Shown: positions 32,718 to 41,840 of the stretch, piece after piece
Layout of the letters: every line of letters starts with the position of its first letter
Numbering within the stretch: position 1 is the stretch's first letter
Notes under the pieces: model-generated
What the model saw: the letters and a program-made list of their open reading frames with translations, nothing else
The model's database searches: none
Told to the model about the DNA's origin: nothing
NCBI GenBank assembly: GCA_037200045.1
Contig: JBBCHM010000003.1
Coordinates: forward strand, 58,975 to 122,974
DNA: 64,000 nucleotides
Direction of reading: 5' to 3'
Source: Rhizomicrobium sp.
GTDB lineage: Bacteria > Pseudomonadota > Alphaproteobacteria > Micropepsales > Micropepsaceae
Made by a program: the position numbers and the translations under genes

Positions 32718-33668
32718 ATGAGCAAGAAAGTTTTCGTCGACGGCGCCGCGGGCACCACGGGGCTGGAAATCCGCGAGCGGCTGGCGGGGCGGCGCGACTT
32801 GGCCGTGGTCCAGTTGGGCGATGCCGAGCGGAAAGACCCGCGCGCCCGGGCCGCCGCCCTGAACGACGCCGATGTCGTCATCCTGTGCCTGCCGGACGAG
32901 GCGGCGCGCGAGGCGGTGGCGCTGATCGAGAACCCCGCTGTGCGCGTGATCGACGCCTCGACCGCCCATCGCGTCGCGCCCGGCTGGGTATTCGGCTTCG
33001 CCGAATTCGAGCCCGGCAATTACGAGGCGATCGCCAAGGCCGCTCGGCTGACCAATCCGGGCTGCTGGTCCACCGGCTTCCTCGCCTTGGTGCGGCCGCT
33101 GGTCAGGGCGGGGCTGATAGCGGCCGACGCGCCGCTCAGCGCCCATGGCATCTCCGGCTATTCCGGCGGCGGCAAGGCGATGATCGCGGAATTCGAGAAG
33201 CGGGATTCGCCCGCCTATGTCGAGACGGTCGCGCGCGCCTATGCGCTGCAGCTCGCGCACAAGCATGTTCCGGAAATGGCCGAGCGCGGCGGGCTCCGCC
33301 ACGCGCCGGTCTTCTCGCCCTATGTCGGCCGTTTCTACCGCGGCATGATCGTCGAAGTGCCGCTGCAGCTCTGGTCGCTCGACGGCGCGCCGAAAGCCGC
33401 CGACCTGCACGCCGCGCTGGCCGACGCCTATAAGGGCCGGCCGCTCGTCGAGGTCGCAAGCCCCGCCGAGGCCGCCGCCGTCAAGACGCTTGATGCCGAG
33501 GCGCTCAGGAACACCAACCGACTCAAGCTCTATGTCTTTTCGAACGAGAAGACCGGGCAGGCGCGGCTTAGCGCCGTGCTCGACAATCTGGGCAAGGGCG
33601 CTTCGGGCGCCGCGGTGCAGAACCTCAACCTCATGCTCGGCCTGCCCGAGACGACCGGCCTCGTCTGA
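32718..33668 (+). CDS. argC: N-acetyl-gamma-glutamyl-phosphate reductase, short (ArgC2) type
   Basis: Arginine biosynthesis: reduces N-acetylglutamyl phosphate to the semialdehyde with NADPH. A 316-residue member: KKVFVDGAAGTTGLEIRERL (nucleotide loop), VRVIDASTAHRVAPGWVFGF, catalytic Cys in LTNPGCWSTGFLALVRPL near residue 115, and HGISGYSGGGKAMI. The length and GAAGTTG start mark the type-2 form. The dioxygenase gene starts 2 bases after the stop. Confidence 0.92.
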   Translation: MSKKVFVDGAAGTTGLEIRERLAGRRDLAVVQLGDAERKDPRARAAALNDADVVILCLPDEAAREAVALIENPAVRVIDASTAHRVAPGWVFGFAEFEPGNYEAIAKAARLTNPGCWSTGFLALVRPLVRAGLIAADAPLSAHGISGYSGGGKAMIAEFEKRDSPAYVETVARAYALQLAHKHVPEMAERGGLRHAPVFSPYVGRFYRGMIVEVPLQLWSLDGAPKAADLHAALADAYKGRPLVEVASPAEAAAVKTLDAEALRNTNRLKLYVFSNEKTGQARLSAVLDNLGKGASGAAVQNLNLMLGLPETTGLV

Positions 33669-33670
33669 GC

Positions 33671-34399
33671 ATGGCGATCGGCTCGATCGAGGAGGCTCTC
33701 GAGCAGGCCGGCGTGACCGCGGCAACGCTGTCGCCGGCTGCTACCCGCGCCCTCGACGAGGACGGCTATGTCGTGCTGCGCGGCGCCATCCCGGCCGGTC
33801 TGCTGGACGATCTGCGCGCCCGGTTCGAGGTCCTGTTTCTCGCGGCGGACAAATGGCCGGCCCCGCGCGAGGCCGGCACGCGCCACGCGATGCTCGACAA
33901 TGACGACGCGGTGCGCCGGATCTGCCTGTCGCCGCCGCTGCTGGCCTGCGTGTTCCACATCCTGCGGCGCCGCTTCTTCCTCAAGGAGGTGCAAGGCCGC
34001 GACCCCAGCCCCGGCGGCGGCTATCAGGTCCTGCACCGCGACTGGCCCGATGACGGCAACGGACCGGGTATGGTGGTGGGGCTGGGCTTTCTCGATCCCT
34101 ATGGCGCGGCGAATGGCGCGACCAGGCTCGTTCCGGGCACCCAATTCGAACCCGGCGAGATGAACGACTATGCCCAATTCATGAACCATCCGTGCGAGAT
34201 CGTGGTCGAGGGCGATCCGGGCGACATGCTGCTCTTTCATGGCCGGCTGGTGCATTCGGGACTCCGCAACGTCAGCGGCGCGCCACGCCGCACGCTCCAG
34301 ATCTGCTGGCAGAGCCACGCGACCATCGCGACGTTCCGTGAAAAACGCGATCTCTCCCGCGTGTCCACGCTCGACCGCTACCTGATGGGAGCCGATTGA
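33671..34399 (+). CDS. Phytanoyl-CoA dioxygenase-like Fe(II)/2-oxoglutarate oxygenase
   Basis: A 242-residue PhyH-family protein. It starts with a helical lead and DEDGYVVLRGAIPAGLLDDL. The iron ligands are His and Asp in YQVLHRDWPDDGNG and the distal His in LFHGRLVHSGLRNVSG, with Arg a few residues on binding 2-oxoglutarate. Substrate unknown. It lies between argC and the PaiB-like gene (TGATG overlap), so the three form an operon. Confidence 0.82.
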   Translation: MAIGSIEEALEQAGVTAATLSPAATRALDEDGYVVLRGAIPAGLLDDLRARFEVLFLAADKWPAPREAGTRHAMLDNDDAVRRICLSPPLLACVFHILRRRFFLKEVQGRDPSPGGGYQVLHRDWPDDGNGPGMVVGLGFLDPYGAANGATRLVPGTQFEPGEMNDYAQFMNHPCEIVVEGDPGDMLLFHGRLVHSGLRNVSGAPRRTLQICWQSHATIATFREKRDLSRVSTLDRYLMGAD

Positions 34400-34998
34400 T
34401 GTACCGCCCGGCCGCCTTCGCCGTCGACGACCGGACCGTGCTCGACGCCTTCATTCGCGCGCACCCCTTCGCGACCATTGCGCTGGCGCATGATGGTGCT
34501 GTGCAATTCGCCTATGCGCCGGTGATCTTGGATGCGGAGGGCGTGCGCTTTCATCTCGCCGCGAACAATCCGGTGGCGCAGGCAGCCGACGGCGCGCGGC
34601 TGAGGCTCTCCTTCCTGGGCGCCCACGCCTATATCTCGCCCGACTGGTACGAGACCAAAACGACGGTGCCGACCTGGAACTACAGCGCGGTGGAAGGCGA
34701 GGGGATCGCCGAGCGCCTCGACGAAACGGCGCTGACCGCGCTGCTGGTTGATCTCTCGGCCGCCGAGGAGGCGCATCTGGCGCCGAAGAAGCCCTGGACG
34801 ATCGATAAAGTGCCGGCGGAACGGATGGCGATGCTGCTGAAGGCCATCACCGGTTTCTCGCTGCGCTTCGAGACGCTGGAGGGCAAGTTCAAGCTCTCGC
34901 AGAACCTGAAGGCGGCCGATTTCGAAGGCGCGGCGCACGGCCTTGAAGCGCGCGGCGACGCGGTAGCGCGGGAAATGAGACGCGTGCGGACGATTTAA
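34399..34998 (+). CDS. PaiB-family FMN-binding regulator-like protein
   Basis: A 199-residue split-barrel protein: MYRPAAFAVDDRTVLDAFIR, HPFATIALAHDGAVQFAYAP, RLRLSFLGAHAYISPDWYET, VPTWNYSAVEGEGIAERLDE, and the C-terminal FKLSQNLKAADFEGAAHGLE. These are the PaiB hallmarks (MYxP, AYISPxWY, VPTWNY, KLSQN). PaiB was named for a negative regulator of sporulation and proteases in Bacillus; it probably binds FMN or heme. ATG 34399 overlaps the previous stop. Confidence 0.88.
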   Translation: MYRPAAFAVDDRTVLDAFIRAHPFATIALAHDGAVQFAYAPVILDAEGVRFHLAANNPVAQAADGARLRLSFLGAHAYISPDWYETKTTVPTWNYSAVEGEGIAERLDETALTALLVDLSAAEEAHLAPKKPWTIDKVPAERMAMLLKAITGFSLRFETLEGKFKLSQNLKAADFEGAAHGLEARGDAVAREMRRVRTI

Positions 34999-35210
34999 GC
35001 CGCCAGGACAGCCTTCTTCACCTTGTCGGGCAGCGCGATCGGACGGAAGAAGGATGCCGGATAGAGAAAGTCGTCGCCGGACTCGTCGACAATCCTCACC
35101 AGGCCGTTCTTCTCCGCCGACGGATCGCGCAGCGAAACATAGATCTTCCGCTTCTCCAGCGCGGCCGGATAGCCTTGGTTGTTCACGCAGATCACGAGTT
35201 GCTTTGACAT
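34995..35210 (-). CDS. Conserved small protein of unknown function (unknown pair, gene 2)
   Basis: A 71-residue protein: QLVICVNNQGYPAALEKRKI, YVSLRDPSAEKNGLVRIVDE, SGDDFLYPASFFRPIALP. The pattern CVxNxGYxASLExxKxY, then IRVxDESGxDYLYPxxxFxPI is widely conserved and often found directly after the gene type encoded upstream at 35224. No function is known to me. It lies 13 bases downstream of that gene and converges on the PaiB-like gene, overlapping its stop by 4 bases. Confidence 0.7.
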   Translation of the reverse strand: MSKQLVICVNNQGYPAALEKRKIYVSLRDPSAEKNGLVRIVDESGDDFLYPASFFRPIALPDKVKKAVLAA

Positions 35211-35223
35211 CGGGCCCGTCGGT

Positions 35224-35461
35224 TCAGAGAATTTCCTTGATCTTGAATTCCTTGCGGCCGATCCCGGCGGCTTCATACCAGTGAATCTCAGCCAGAAGCG
35301 GCGTGCCATTGGGAAAGGCGGATGCGTGCAACGCCTTTGCGTTTTCGCCATCGTCCTCGGCCGTAAATTCTCTTCAACCGCGACAATTCTCGGATGCCGG
35401 ATGCCGTCGCAATCGTTTCGATCTGCGCGATGTCGCCCAATATTTCAAATGGCGGCGGCAC
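35224..35461 (-). CDS. Conserved small basic protein (unknown pair, gene 1), one frameshift
   Basis: Starts at GTG 35461, immediately after the phaC stop: MPPPFEILGDIAQIETIATA, SGIRELSRLKRIYGRGRWRK, RKGVARIRL; then, after removing one T from ttt (aaa at 35314-35316 on the plus strand), PNGTPLLAEIHWYEAAGIGR, KEFKIKEIL. The blocks LRKxYGxGRWRKxKG and AEIHWYEAHGIGKxExKIK are known to me as a conserved small family that neighbours the 34995 gene type. Repaired length 78 residues. Not obvious from open frames because of the shift. Confidence 0.65.
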
Positions 35462-37291
35462 CTACTGCGCCTTGACCTTCACATACTCGCCCGGCGCGTC
35501 GCCGAGCGTCGGCAGCTTGCCGTCGCCGGGTTTGCGGGCGGGGACTTTGTTGCCCGACAGCTTCGCCAGCCATTTGTCCCAGTCCGGCCACCAGGAGCCG
35601 GCATGCTCCTTGGCGCCTTCCTGCCATTTCTCGACCGTGGCGGGGATCTTGTCGTTGGTCCAGTACTGGTACTTCTTGGCGGCCGGCGCGTTGATCACGC
35701 CCGCGATATGCCCGCTGCCGGCCAGGATGAAGCGGATCGGGCCCTTGAACAGCTTGGTCGTCTTGAAGATCGAGCGGAAGGGCGCGATGTGGTCCTCGCG
35801 GGCCGATTGCAGATAGACCGGCACCTTCACCTTGGAAAGATCGATCGTCTTGCCGCCGAGCACCATCTTGCCCTTGGCGAGGTTGTTCTCCTTGTAGCAC
35901 TCGCGCAGGTAGAACAGATGCGTCTTCTCCGGCATCCGCGTGGTGTCGGAATTCCAGTAGAGCAGGTCGAACGGCATCGGCTGGCGGCCGAGCATGTAGT
36001 TGTTGATCACGAAGGACCAGATCAAATCGTTGGCGCGCAGCATGTTGAAGGTGGTCGCCATCTTGGAGCCTTCCAGCACGCCGCCGGCGTTCTCCATCTG
36101 CTCGCGCAAGGCCTCGAGCTGGGCCTCGTCGACGAAGATGGTGAGATCGCCCGCCTCGCTGAAATCGGCCTGCGCCGCCCAGAAGGTCGCGGAATGGACG
36201 CGGGTGTCCTTCGTCGCCGCCATGTAGCCGAGCGTGGCCGTCAGCAGCGTCCCGCCGATGCAATAGCCGACCACGTTGGGATCGCGCACGCCGGTCGCCT
36301 GCTCGACCGCGTCGAGGGCGGCGAAGATGCCCTTGCGCATGTAGTCCTCGAAGGTCTCCTGCGCGAGACGGCGGTCGGGATTGACCCAGGAGGCGACGAA
36401 CACCGTGTAGCCCTGGCCCACCAGCCATTTGATGAACGAGTTCTCGGGGCGCAGATCGAGGATGTAGAACTTGTTGATCCAGGGCGGGAAGATCACCAGC
36501 GGCCGCTCATAGACCTCCGCCGTGGTCGGATCGTATTGCAGGAGTTCGAGCAGCTCGTTGCGGAAGATCACCTTGCCCGGCGTGGTCGCGATATTGCGGC
36601 CGATCTCGAAGGCGTCGGCCGACTGGCGGATGGAGAGCTGGCCCTTGCCGCGGTCGATGTCCTCCAGCAGGTTGTCGAGGCCCTTGACCAGATTCTCGCC
36701 GTTGGATTGCAGCGTGGCGCGCAGCACTTCGGGATTGGTCAAGATGAAATTGGTCGGCGCGATCGCGTCGGCGAACTGCTTGGTATAGAAGCCGACGCGC
36801 TTCCTCGTATCGTCGTCGATGCCTTCGACCTTGGCGACGGTGTCCTGCATCCAGTTCGCGGTCAGCAGGTAGGACTGCTTTATAAAGTCGAAGATCTGAT
36901 TTTCCTGCCAGTCCTTGTCCTTGAAGCGCTTGTCGCCGGGCTTGGGCGACACCACCGGCTCGGTCTCGCCGCCCAGCATCTTGCGCGCGGTGGTCTCCCA
37001 CAGGCCCAGGAAGTCGCGCCAGAGCTGGAATTGCGCCTCGACGATGCTGGCGGGATGGGCGGCCATCGCCTTGACCAGAAGCAGGAACGGCTCGGTAAGA
37101 TTGAGCGGGTCCATCGGCTCGCGCGCGCCGTCGACCTGCCGCTTGAGGAAATCGCCCAGCAGCTTCTGGGATTGCTGCCCGACGCGCACCATGTTGCGGG
37201 CGAACTCCCCGGGATCGCCGACGGAATAGCGATTGGCGGATGCCGTTGCGGCATCGTCGGCCTTCCCCGAATCATCGAGCTTCTTCTGCAT
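35462..37291 (-). CDS. phaC: Class I poly(3-hydroxyalkanoate) synthase
   Basis: Polymerises (R)-3-hydroxyacyl-CoA on the PHA granule. A 609-residue protein. The N-terminal half has REPMDPLNLTEPFLLLVKAM, AHPASIVEAQFQLWRDFLGL, and NFILTNPEVLRATLQSNGEN. The lipase-like box VVGYCIGGTLLTATLGY carries the catalytic Cys near residue 340. The triad is completed by Asp in LQSAREDHIAPFRS and His in ILAGSGHIAGVIN. Start ATG 37291 gives a normal class I length; an upstream in-frame ATG (KSCGKLALAADS) is possible. The two small unknown genes follow directly in the same operon. Confidence 0.95.
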   Translation of the reverse strand: MQKKLDDSGKADDAATASANRYSVGDPGEFARNMVRVGQQSQKLLGDFLKRQVDGAREPMDPLNLTEPFLLLVKAMAAHPASIVEAQFQLWRDFLGLWETTARKMLGGETEPVVSPKPGDKRFKDKDWQENQIFDFIKQSYLLTANWMQDTVAKVEGIDDDTRKRVGFYTKQFADAIAPTNFILTNPEVLRATLQSNGENLVKGLDNLLEDIDRGKGQLSIRQSADAFEIGRNIATTPGKVIFRNELLELLQYDPTTAEVYERPLVIFPPWINKFYILDLRPENSFIKWLVGQGYTVFVASWVNPDRRLAQETFEDYMRKGIFAALDAVEQATGVRDPNVVGYCIGGTLLTATLGYMAATKDTRVHSATFWAAQADFSEAGDLTIFVDEAQLEALREQMENAGGVLEGSKMATTFNMLRANDLIWSFVINNYMLGRQPMPFDLLYWNSDTTRMPEKTHLFYLRECYKENNLAKGKMVLGGKTIDLSKVKVPVYLQSAREDHIAPFRSIFKTTKLFKGPIRFILAGSGHIAGVINAPAAKKYQYWTNDKIPATVEKWQEGAKEHAGSWWPDWDKWLAKLSGNKVPARKPGDGKLPTLGDAPGEYVKVKAQ

Positions 37292-37483
37292 GGTCGTCAC
37301 CGGCTCGCGTGCGTCGGTGTGATAGCCCGTGGCATCGCGCACAAGCAAGACAGCGGAATCCGCCGCAAGAGCCAATTTGCCACAAGATTTCATGGATTTG
37401 TGGAGCGGTTCCGCTTGGAAGGCCCCGCTTGCGCCTGTATACCGAAGGCTTAACGGATTCCGATTGGGTTGAGGTTGAACGGC

Positions 37484-38779
37484 ATGACCAGAGCGGCATT
37501 GCGATTCGCGGCTGTGTGTGTGTTCGCCCTGGGTACGAGCGCCTGCTCGACGCTTGACTCGGCCTACAACGACGTGGTGGGCGACGACACGCCGGCGAGC
37601 GCTCCGGCCGCCGATCAGAACGGCTACCCGCCCGACGCCGCGCCGCCTCCTGCCGCAACCTCCGATGCCGCGACGCCGACGACGCCCGATCTGGCCAGCG
37701 TGCCCGACAAGCCGAGCGGCACCACGACTCCCGACGAACAGAAGGAAGTTGCCGACTCGCTCGCCGCCGACCGCGCCCGCGCCAATTACAGCGCCGACGC
37801 GCTGCGCGGCGGCACCGAGGCCGCGGCCGCGCCGCCCGGACCCGCCACCGATACGACGACCGTCGCCGACGCGACGCCGCCGCAGCCCGCGCCGGCCGCG
37901 GCCCCCGCTCCGGCGCCGGCATCGGATGCCGCCGCACCGGCGCCAGCCCCGTCCGATAGCGCCCCGGCTCCCGCGCCGTCGCCTGCCGCGGCGCCTTCGC
38001 CGGCGCCCGCCACGCCGGTGGCGTCCGCTCCCATCGCGCCGCCGCCCGGCGCCCAGCCGGCGGTACCGGCCGTGGCCTCCGCTTCCGGCATCCCCGGCGC
38101 CCAGCCGACCGCGATGTCGGACGCGCAGCTCGGCTTCAAGCCGTCCACCGCGCCGGCGCTGGACAGATCCGTCTCGCAATTCGTGGCGTCGCCGATCATC
38201 GCCCGCTACCAGCAGACCGCCGCCAATGCCGGCGTCGCGACCACGCCGTTTGCTCCGGCTGGCGGCGACGCGGTCGCGGCCGCCGTGCCGCTACGTCACG
38301 GCAGGGGCCGCGCGACGGCCATCGGCGGTCCGGAGACCATGGGCGGCTCGGTGGTGGCCAATCTCGATGCCCTGAACAACGCGCCGTCGACGCCCAGCGT
38401 CTACGCCAACGCCGCCGGCCTGCCGCCGACGGCGGTGGTGATGTTCCCGGGCGACAGCACCAAGCTGACGGCGGCCGGCCGCGAGCAGGTGCGGGCGGCC
38501 GTGTCGGCGTTCCAGCAGCGCGGCGCCACCGGCTTCATCAAGGTGGTCGGCCATTCCTCCAGCCGCACCCCCAACATGCCGGTCGAGAAGCATCTGGTGG
38601 CGATCTTCGAGAAGTCGCAGCAGCGCGCGAACGCGGTTGCGGCCGAGATCATCCGCGAAGGCGTGCCGGCCAGCCGCGTCCTGGTCGAGGCGGTCGGCGA
38701 CAGCCAGCCAGTCTATTACGAATCGATGCCGGAAGGCGAAGCCGGCAACCGCCGCGCCGAGATCTTCGTCCAGGGCTGA
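37484..38779 (+). CDS. OmpA-family lipoprotein with long Pro/Ala-rich linker
   Basis: A 431-residue protein with lipobox FALGTSACS (Cys near residue 21). The middle (about 30-220) is low-complexity Pro/Ala/Ser, with APAPAPASDAAAPAPAP runs, likely a spacer through the periplasm. The C-terminal domain is OmpA-like: TAVVMFPGDSTKLTAAGREQ, FIKVVGHSSSRTPNMPVEKH, SQQRANAVAAEIIREGVPAS, RVLVEAVGDSQPVYYES, NRRAEIFVQG, the peptidoglycan-binding fold. It probably links outer membrane and cell wall. It is divergent from phaC and followed after 7 bases by the M61 peptidase. Confidence 0.85.
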   Translation: MTRAALRFAAVCVFALGTSACSTLDSAYNDVVGDDTPASAPAADQNGYPPDAAPPPAATSDAATPTTPDLASVPDKPSGTTTPDEQKEVADSLAADRARANYSADALRGGTEAAAAPPGPATDTTTVADATPPQPAPAAAPAPAPASDAAAPAPAPSDSAPAPAPSPAAAPSPAPATPVASAPIAPPPGAQPAVPAVASASGIPGAQPTAMSDAQLGFKPSTAPALDRSVSQFVASPIIARYQQTAANAGVATTPFAPAGGDAVAAAVPLRHGRGRATAIGGPETMGGSVVANLDALNNAPSTPSVYANAAGLPPTAVVMFPGDSTKLTAAGREQVRAAVSAFQQRGATGFIKVVGHSSSRTPNMPVEKHLVAIFEKSQQRANAVAAEIIREGVPASRVLVEAVGDSQPVYYESMPEGEAGNRRAEIFVQG

Positions 38780-38786
38780 GGCGCCG

Positions 38787-40511
38787 ATGCGCGTTCCGGG
38801 CTGGGTCGCCGCCACGCTGGCGGTGTGCTGGGTGGCCGCGAACGGCGCGGCGCCCGCGCCGCTGGCCTTCGATTACAAGCTGACCCCGGTCGTCGAAGCG
38901 GGCAGGGTGACGTCGCTCGCCGTCGAGCTGCATTTTCGCGGCGACGGGCGTGGCAGCCTGACCTTCGATCTGCCCGACCGCAGCATGGGCGAGGACAAGC
39001 GCTGGCGCTTCCTTTCCGGCTTCGCGGTCAGCGGCGCCACGCTGCGCGCGCCCGACCCGGCCCATCGCGTCCTCGCCTTCGCGCCGGGCGCGCAGGTGAC
39101 GCTGCGCTATGCCGTGAACAGCGCCTATCCGGGCGACCCGAAGGGCAGCGACGGCAATCCCTATCACGGCGCTGTTCTGCAGCCCGGCTGGTTCGCGGGA
39201 CTGGGCGAGCACATCTTCGTCATGCCGCATGACGGCGATCTGTGGCCGGCGACCTTCCATTGGGGGCCGTTGCCCAGGGGCTGGCAGGTCGCGTCCGATC
39301 TCGAACATGGCGCGATGGGCCGGGCCATGACGGTCGCCGATATCGGCGAAAGCACCATCCTTGGCGGCGCCGACGTCGCGGTCTACAGCCGGCCGATCCC
39401 CGGCGGCACGCTGCGCTTCGCGGTGCGCGGCAAATGGCCGTTCACGGGCGATCATCTGGCCGACGTGCTCGGCCGCACCGTCGCGGTGCAGCGCGCCTTC
39501 TGGGGCAACGACGTGAAGGGCCCCTTCCTCGTCACGCTGTTCGCGATCGACGGCACGGGATCGAGCGGCGGCACCGGCCGCACCGATGCGTTCGCTCTGT
39601 ACGGAACGACCGATACGCCGGAGAGCCGCATCCGCCGCACCATCGCGCATGAGCACATGCATAGCTGGATCCCACGCCGCATCGGCCGCCCGCCCGACGG
39701 ACCGGCCGAGGCGCTGGAATACTGGCTGAGCGAGGGCTTCACCGATTTCTACGCCGAGCGGACGCTGCTCAAATCCGGCATCTGGTCGCTGGAGGATTTC
39801 GTCGCCGACCTGAACGACATGCTGCTGGCCTACGACACGTCGCCCGCGCGCAACGCGCCGAACGCCCGCATCGAAAAGGAGTTCTGGACGAACTACGCGA
39901 TCGAGCAGCTTCCCTATCAGCGCGGCATGCTGTTCGCCTATCTCGCCGACGACCGCATCCGCCGGGCGAGCGGCGGCACGCGTAATCTGGACAGCGTGAT
40001 GTTCGCGATGCGCGACGCCTATGTCGCCGCGCCGGACGCGCACAAGCCGGACCTTGTGGAGAATTTCCGCCTCGCGTTGCGCGGCCGAACGAATGTCGAC
40101 CTCGCGAAGGACCTCGCACGCTACATCGACCAGGGCGACACCGAACTTCTCCCCGCCGGCCTGTTCGGCGCGTGCGCCCAAATCCGCGCGATCCGCGTCC
40201 CGGTCTTCGACAAGGGCTTCGACACCGACAAATCCGCCGCCACCGGCGTCTTCACCGGCGTCGATCCGTATGGCCCCGCCTACGCGGCCGGCATCCGCGA
40301 GGGCATGCGCCGCATCGCCTACCTGGCCGGCAAGCAGGGCGATTCCCGGGTGGACTGGTCCTACCGGGTCGCCGATGCCAAGGGCCGCACCTTCGTCGTC
40401 CGCTACAAGCCCGCCGGCAAGGAATTCGCCGACGTCCAGGAGGTCGTCCTGGCGCCGGGGCTGAAGCCCGCCCAACGGGCCGCCTGCGTCCGCCTTATGA
40501 GCGGCGGATGA
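38787..40511 (+). CDS. M61-family glycyl-aminopeptidase-like metalloprotease, exported
   Basis: A 574-residue protein with signal peptide PGWVAATLAVCWVAANGAAP. The zinc site is IRRTIAHEHMHSWIPRRIGR (HExxH near residue 287) with the third ligand Glu in YWLSEGFTDFYAER near 316, the M61 arrangement. The N-terminal beta domain and C-terminal region (TGVDPYGPAYAAGIREGMRR, PDZ-like) also fit. It likely trims peptides in the periplasm. Good match in order and length. Confidence 0.85.
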   Translation: MRVPGWVAATLAVCWVAANGAAPAPLAFDYKLTPVVEAGRVTSLAVELHFRGDGRGSLTFDLPDRSMGEDKRWRFLSGFAVSGATLRAPDPAHRVLAFAPGAQVTLRYAVNSAYPGDPKGSDGNPYHGAVLQPGWFAGLGEHIFVMPHDGDLWPATFHWGPLPRGWQVASDLEHGAMGRAMTVADIGESTILGGADVAVYSRPIPGGTLRFAVRGKWPFTGDHLADVLGRTVAVQRAFWGNDVKGPFLVTLFAIDGTGSSGGTGRTDAFALYGTTDTPESRIRRTIAHEHMHSWIPRRIGRPPDGPAEALEYWLSEGFTDFYAERTLLKSGIWSLEDFVADLNDMLLAYDTSPARNAPNARIEKEFWTNYAIEQLPYQRGMLFAYLADDRIRRASGGTRNLDSVMFAMRDAYVAAPDAHKPDLVENFRLALRGRTNVDLAKDLARYIDQGDTELLPAGLFGACAQIRAIRVPVFDKGFDTDKSAATGVFTGVDPYGPAYAAGIREGMRRIAYLAGKQGDSRVDWSYRVADAKGRTFVVRYKPAGKEFADVQEVVLAPGLKPAQRAACVRLMSGG

Positions 40512-40625
40512 CCGCGTCCCGCGCAGGTTAAGAATGCCCTCTAACCACATTGACGGCGCGGCCTTTTTGCCATGATGCTCCGCCCGCGAGGCGGTGCTTC
40601 GCGTGCGACATCAGGTTCCAAGGCC

Positions 40626-41840
40626 ATGCAAACCGATTTCTACCGCATCAAGCGGCTGCCGCCCTACGTGATCGAGGAAGTGAACATCCTCAAGGCGCGG
40701 GCCCGCGCGGCGGGCGAGGACATCATCGACTTCTCGATGGGCAATCCCGACATGCCGACGCCGCAGCACATCGTCGACAAGCTGATCGAGACGGCGCGCG
40801 ATCCGCGCTCCAACCGCTATTCGGCGAGCCGCGGCATCAAGGGCCTGCGCAAGGCCTATTCCGCCTTCTACGCCCGCCGCTTCGGCGTCACGGTCGATCC
40901 CGACAGCGAGGTCATCGCCAATATCGGCTCCAAGGAGGGCTTCGCCAACCTCGCCCAGGCGATCACCGCGCCAGGCGATGTCGTGCTGGTGCCCAACCCG
41001 GCCTATCCGATCCACGCCTTCGGCTTCATCCTGGCCGGCGCCGCGATCCGCCATGTGCCGGCGCGCACGCCCGAGGAATATCTGAGCAATCTCGGCCGCG
41101 CGGTGAAGCACTCGGTGCCCTCGCCGCTGGCGCTGGTGGTGAACTATCCGTCCAATCCGACGGCGCAGGTGGTGGGGCTGGATTTCTACAAGGAGATCGT
41201 GGCCTTCGCGAAGAAGCACGAGATCTGGGTGCTCAGCGATCTCGCCTATGCCGACATCTATTTCGATGACGCGAATCCGCCGCCCTCGATCCTGCAGGTC
41301 GACGGCGCCAAGGACATCGCGATCGAATTCCAGTCGCTGTCCAAGACCTATGCCATGCCCGGCTGGCGCATGGGCTTCGCGGCCGGCAACAAGCACCTGA
41401 TCCATGCGCTCGGCCGGATCAAATCCTATCTCGACTACGGCGCCTATACGCCGATCCAGGTGGCGGCGGCCGCCGCGCTGAACGGCCCGCAGGACTGCGC
41501 CGACGAGATCCGCGCCATCTACAAGTCGCGCCGCGACGTGCTGGTGGAATCGATGAAGCGGGCAGGGTGGGACATCCCCTCGCCGCCGGCCTCGATGTTC
41601 GCCTGGGCGCCGGTGCCGGAGAGCTACCGCGACAAGGGCTCGATGGAGTTCGCAAAACAGTTGCTCATCCATGCCAAGGTCGCCGTCCTGCCGGGCACCG
41701 GCTTCGGCGAATATGGCGAGGGTTATGTCCGCGTGGCGCTGGTCGAGAACGAGCACCGCATCCGCCAGGCGGCGCGCAACGTGAAGAAATTCCTGTCGCT
41801 GCGTGTCAACGAGCCGTCCGTCCTGGAAACCGCGAAGTGA
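40626..41840 (+). CDS. PLP aminotransferase (AlaC / LL-DAP aminotransferase-like)
   Basis: A 404-residue fold-type I enzyme: FYRIKRLPPYVIEEVNILKA, DIIDFSMGNPDMPTPQHIVD, NRYSASRGIKGLRKAYSAFY, VNYPSNPTAQVVGLDFYK, ILSDLAYADIYF-like segment and the PLP Lys in FQSLSKTYAMPGWRMGFAAG. Genes like this stand directly before hom in Alphaproteobacteria and are variously annotated as alanine, aspartate or LL-diaminopimelate transaminase; I cannot choose. ATG 40626. Its stop overlaps the hom GTG start. Confidence 0.85.
   Translation: MQTDFYRIKRLPPYVIEEVNILKARARAAGEDIIDFSMGNPDMPTPQHIVDKLIETARDPRSNRYSASRGIKGLRKAYSAFYARRFGVTVDPDSEVIANIGSKEGFANLAQAITAPGDVVLVPNPAYPIHAFGFILAGAAIRHVPARTPEEYLSNLGRAVKHSVPSPLALVVNYPSNPTAQVVGLDFYKEIVAFAKKHEIWVLSDLAYADIYFDDANPPPSILQVDGAKDIAIEFQSLSKTYAMPGWRMGFAAGNKHLIHALGRIKSYLDYGAYTPIQVAAAAALNGPQDCADEIRAIYKSRRDVLVESMKRAGWDIPSPPASMFAWAPVPESYRDKGSMEFAKQLLIHAKVAVLPGTGFGEYGEGYVRVALVENEHRIRQAARNVKKFLSLRVNEPSVLETAK

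Noticed and set aside
35303..37453. Long plus-strand open frame of 716 codons.
   Set aside because: Antisense to phaC and the small unknown pair; low-complexity composition typical of shadow frames.
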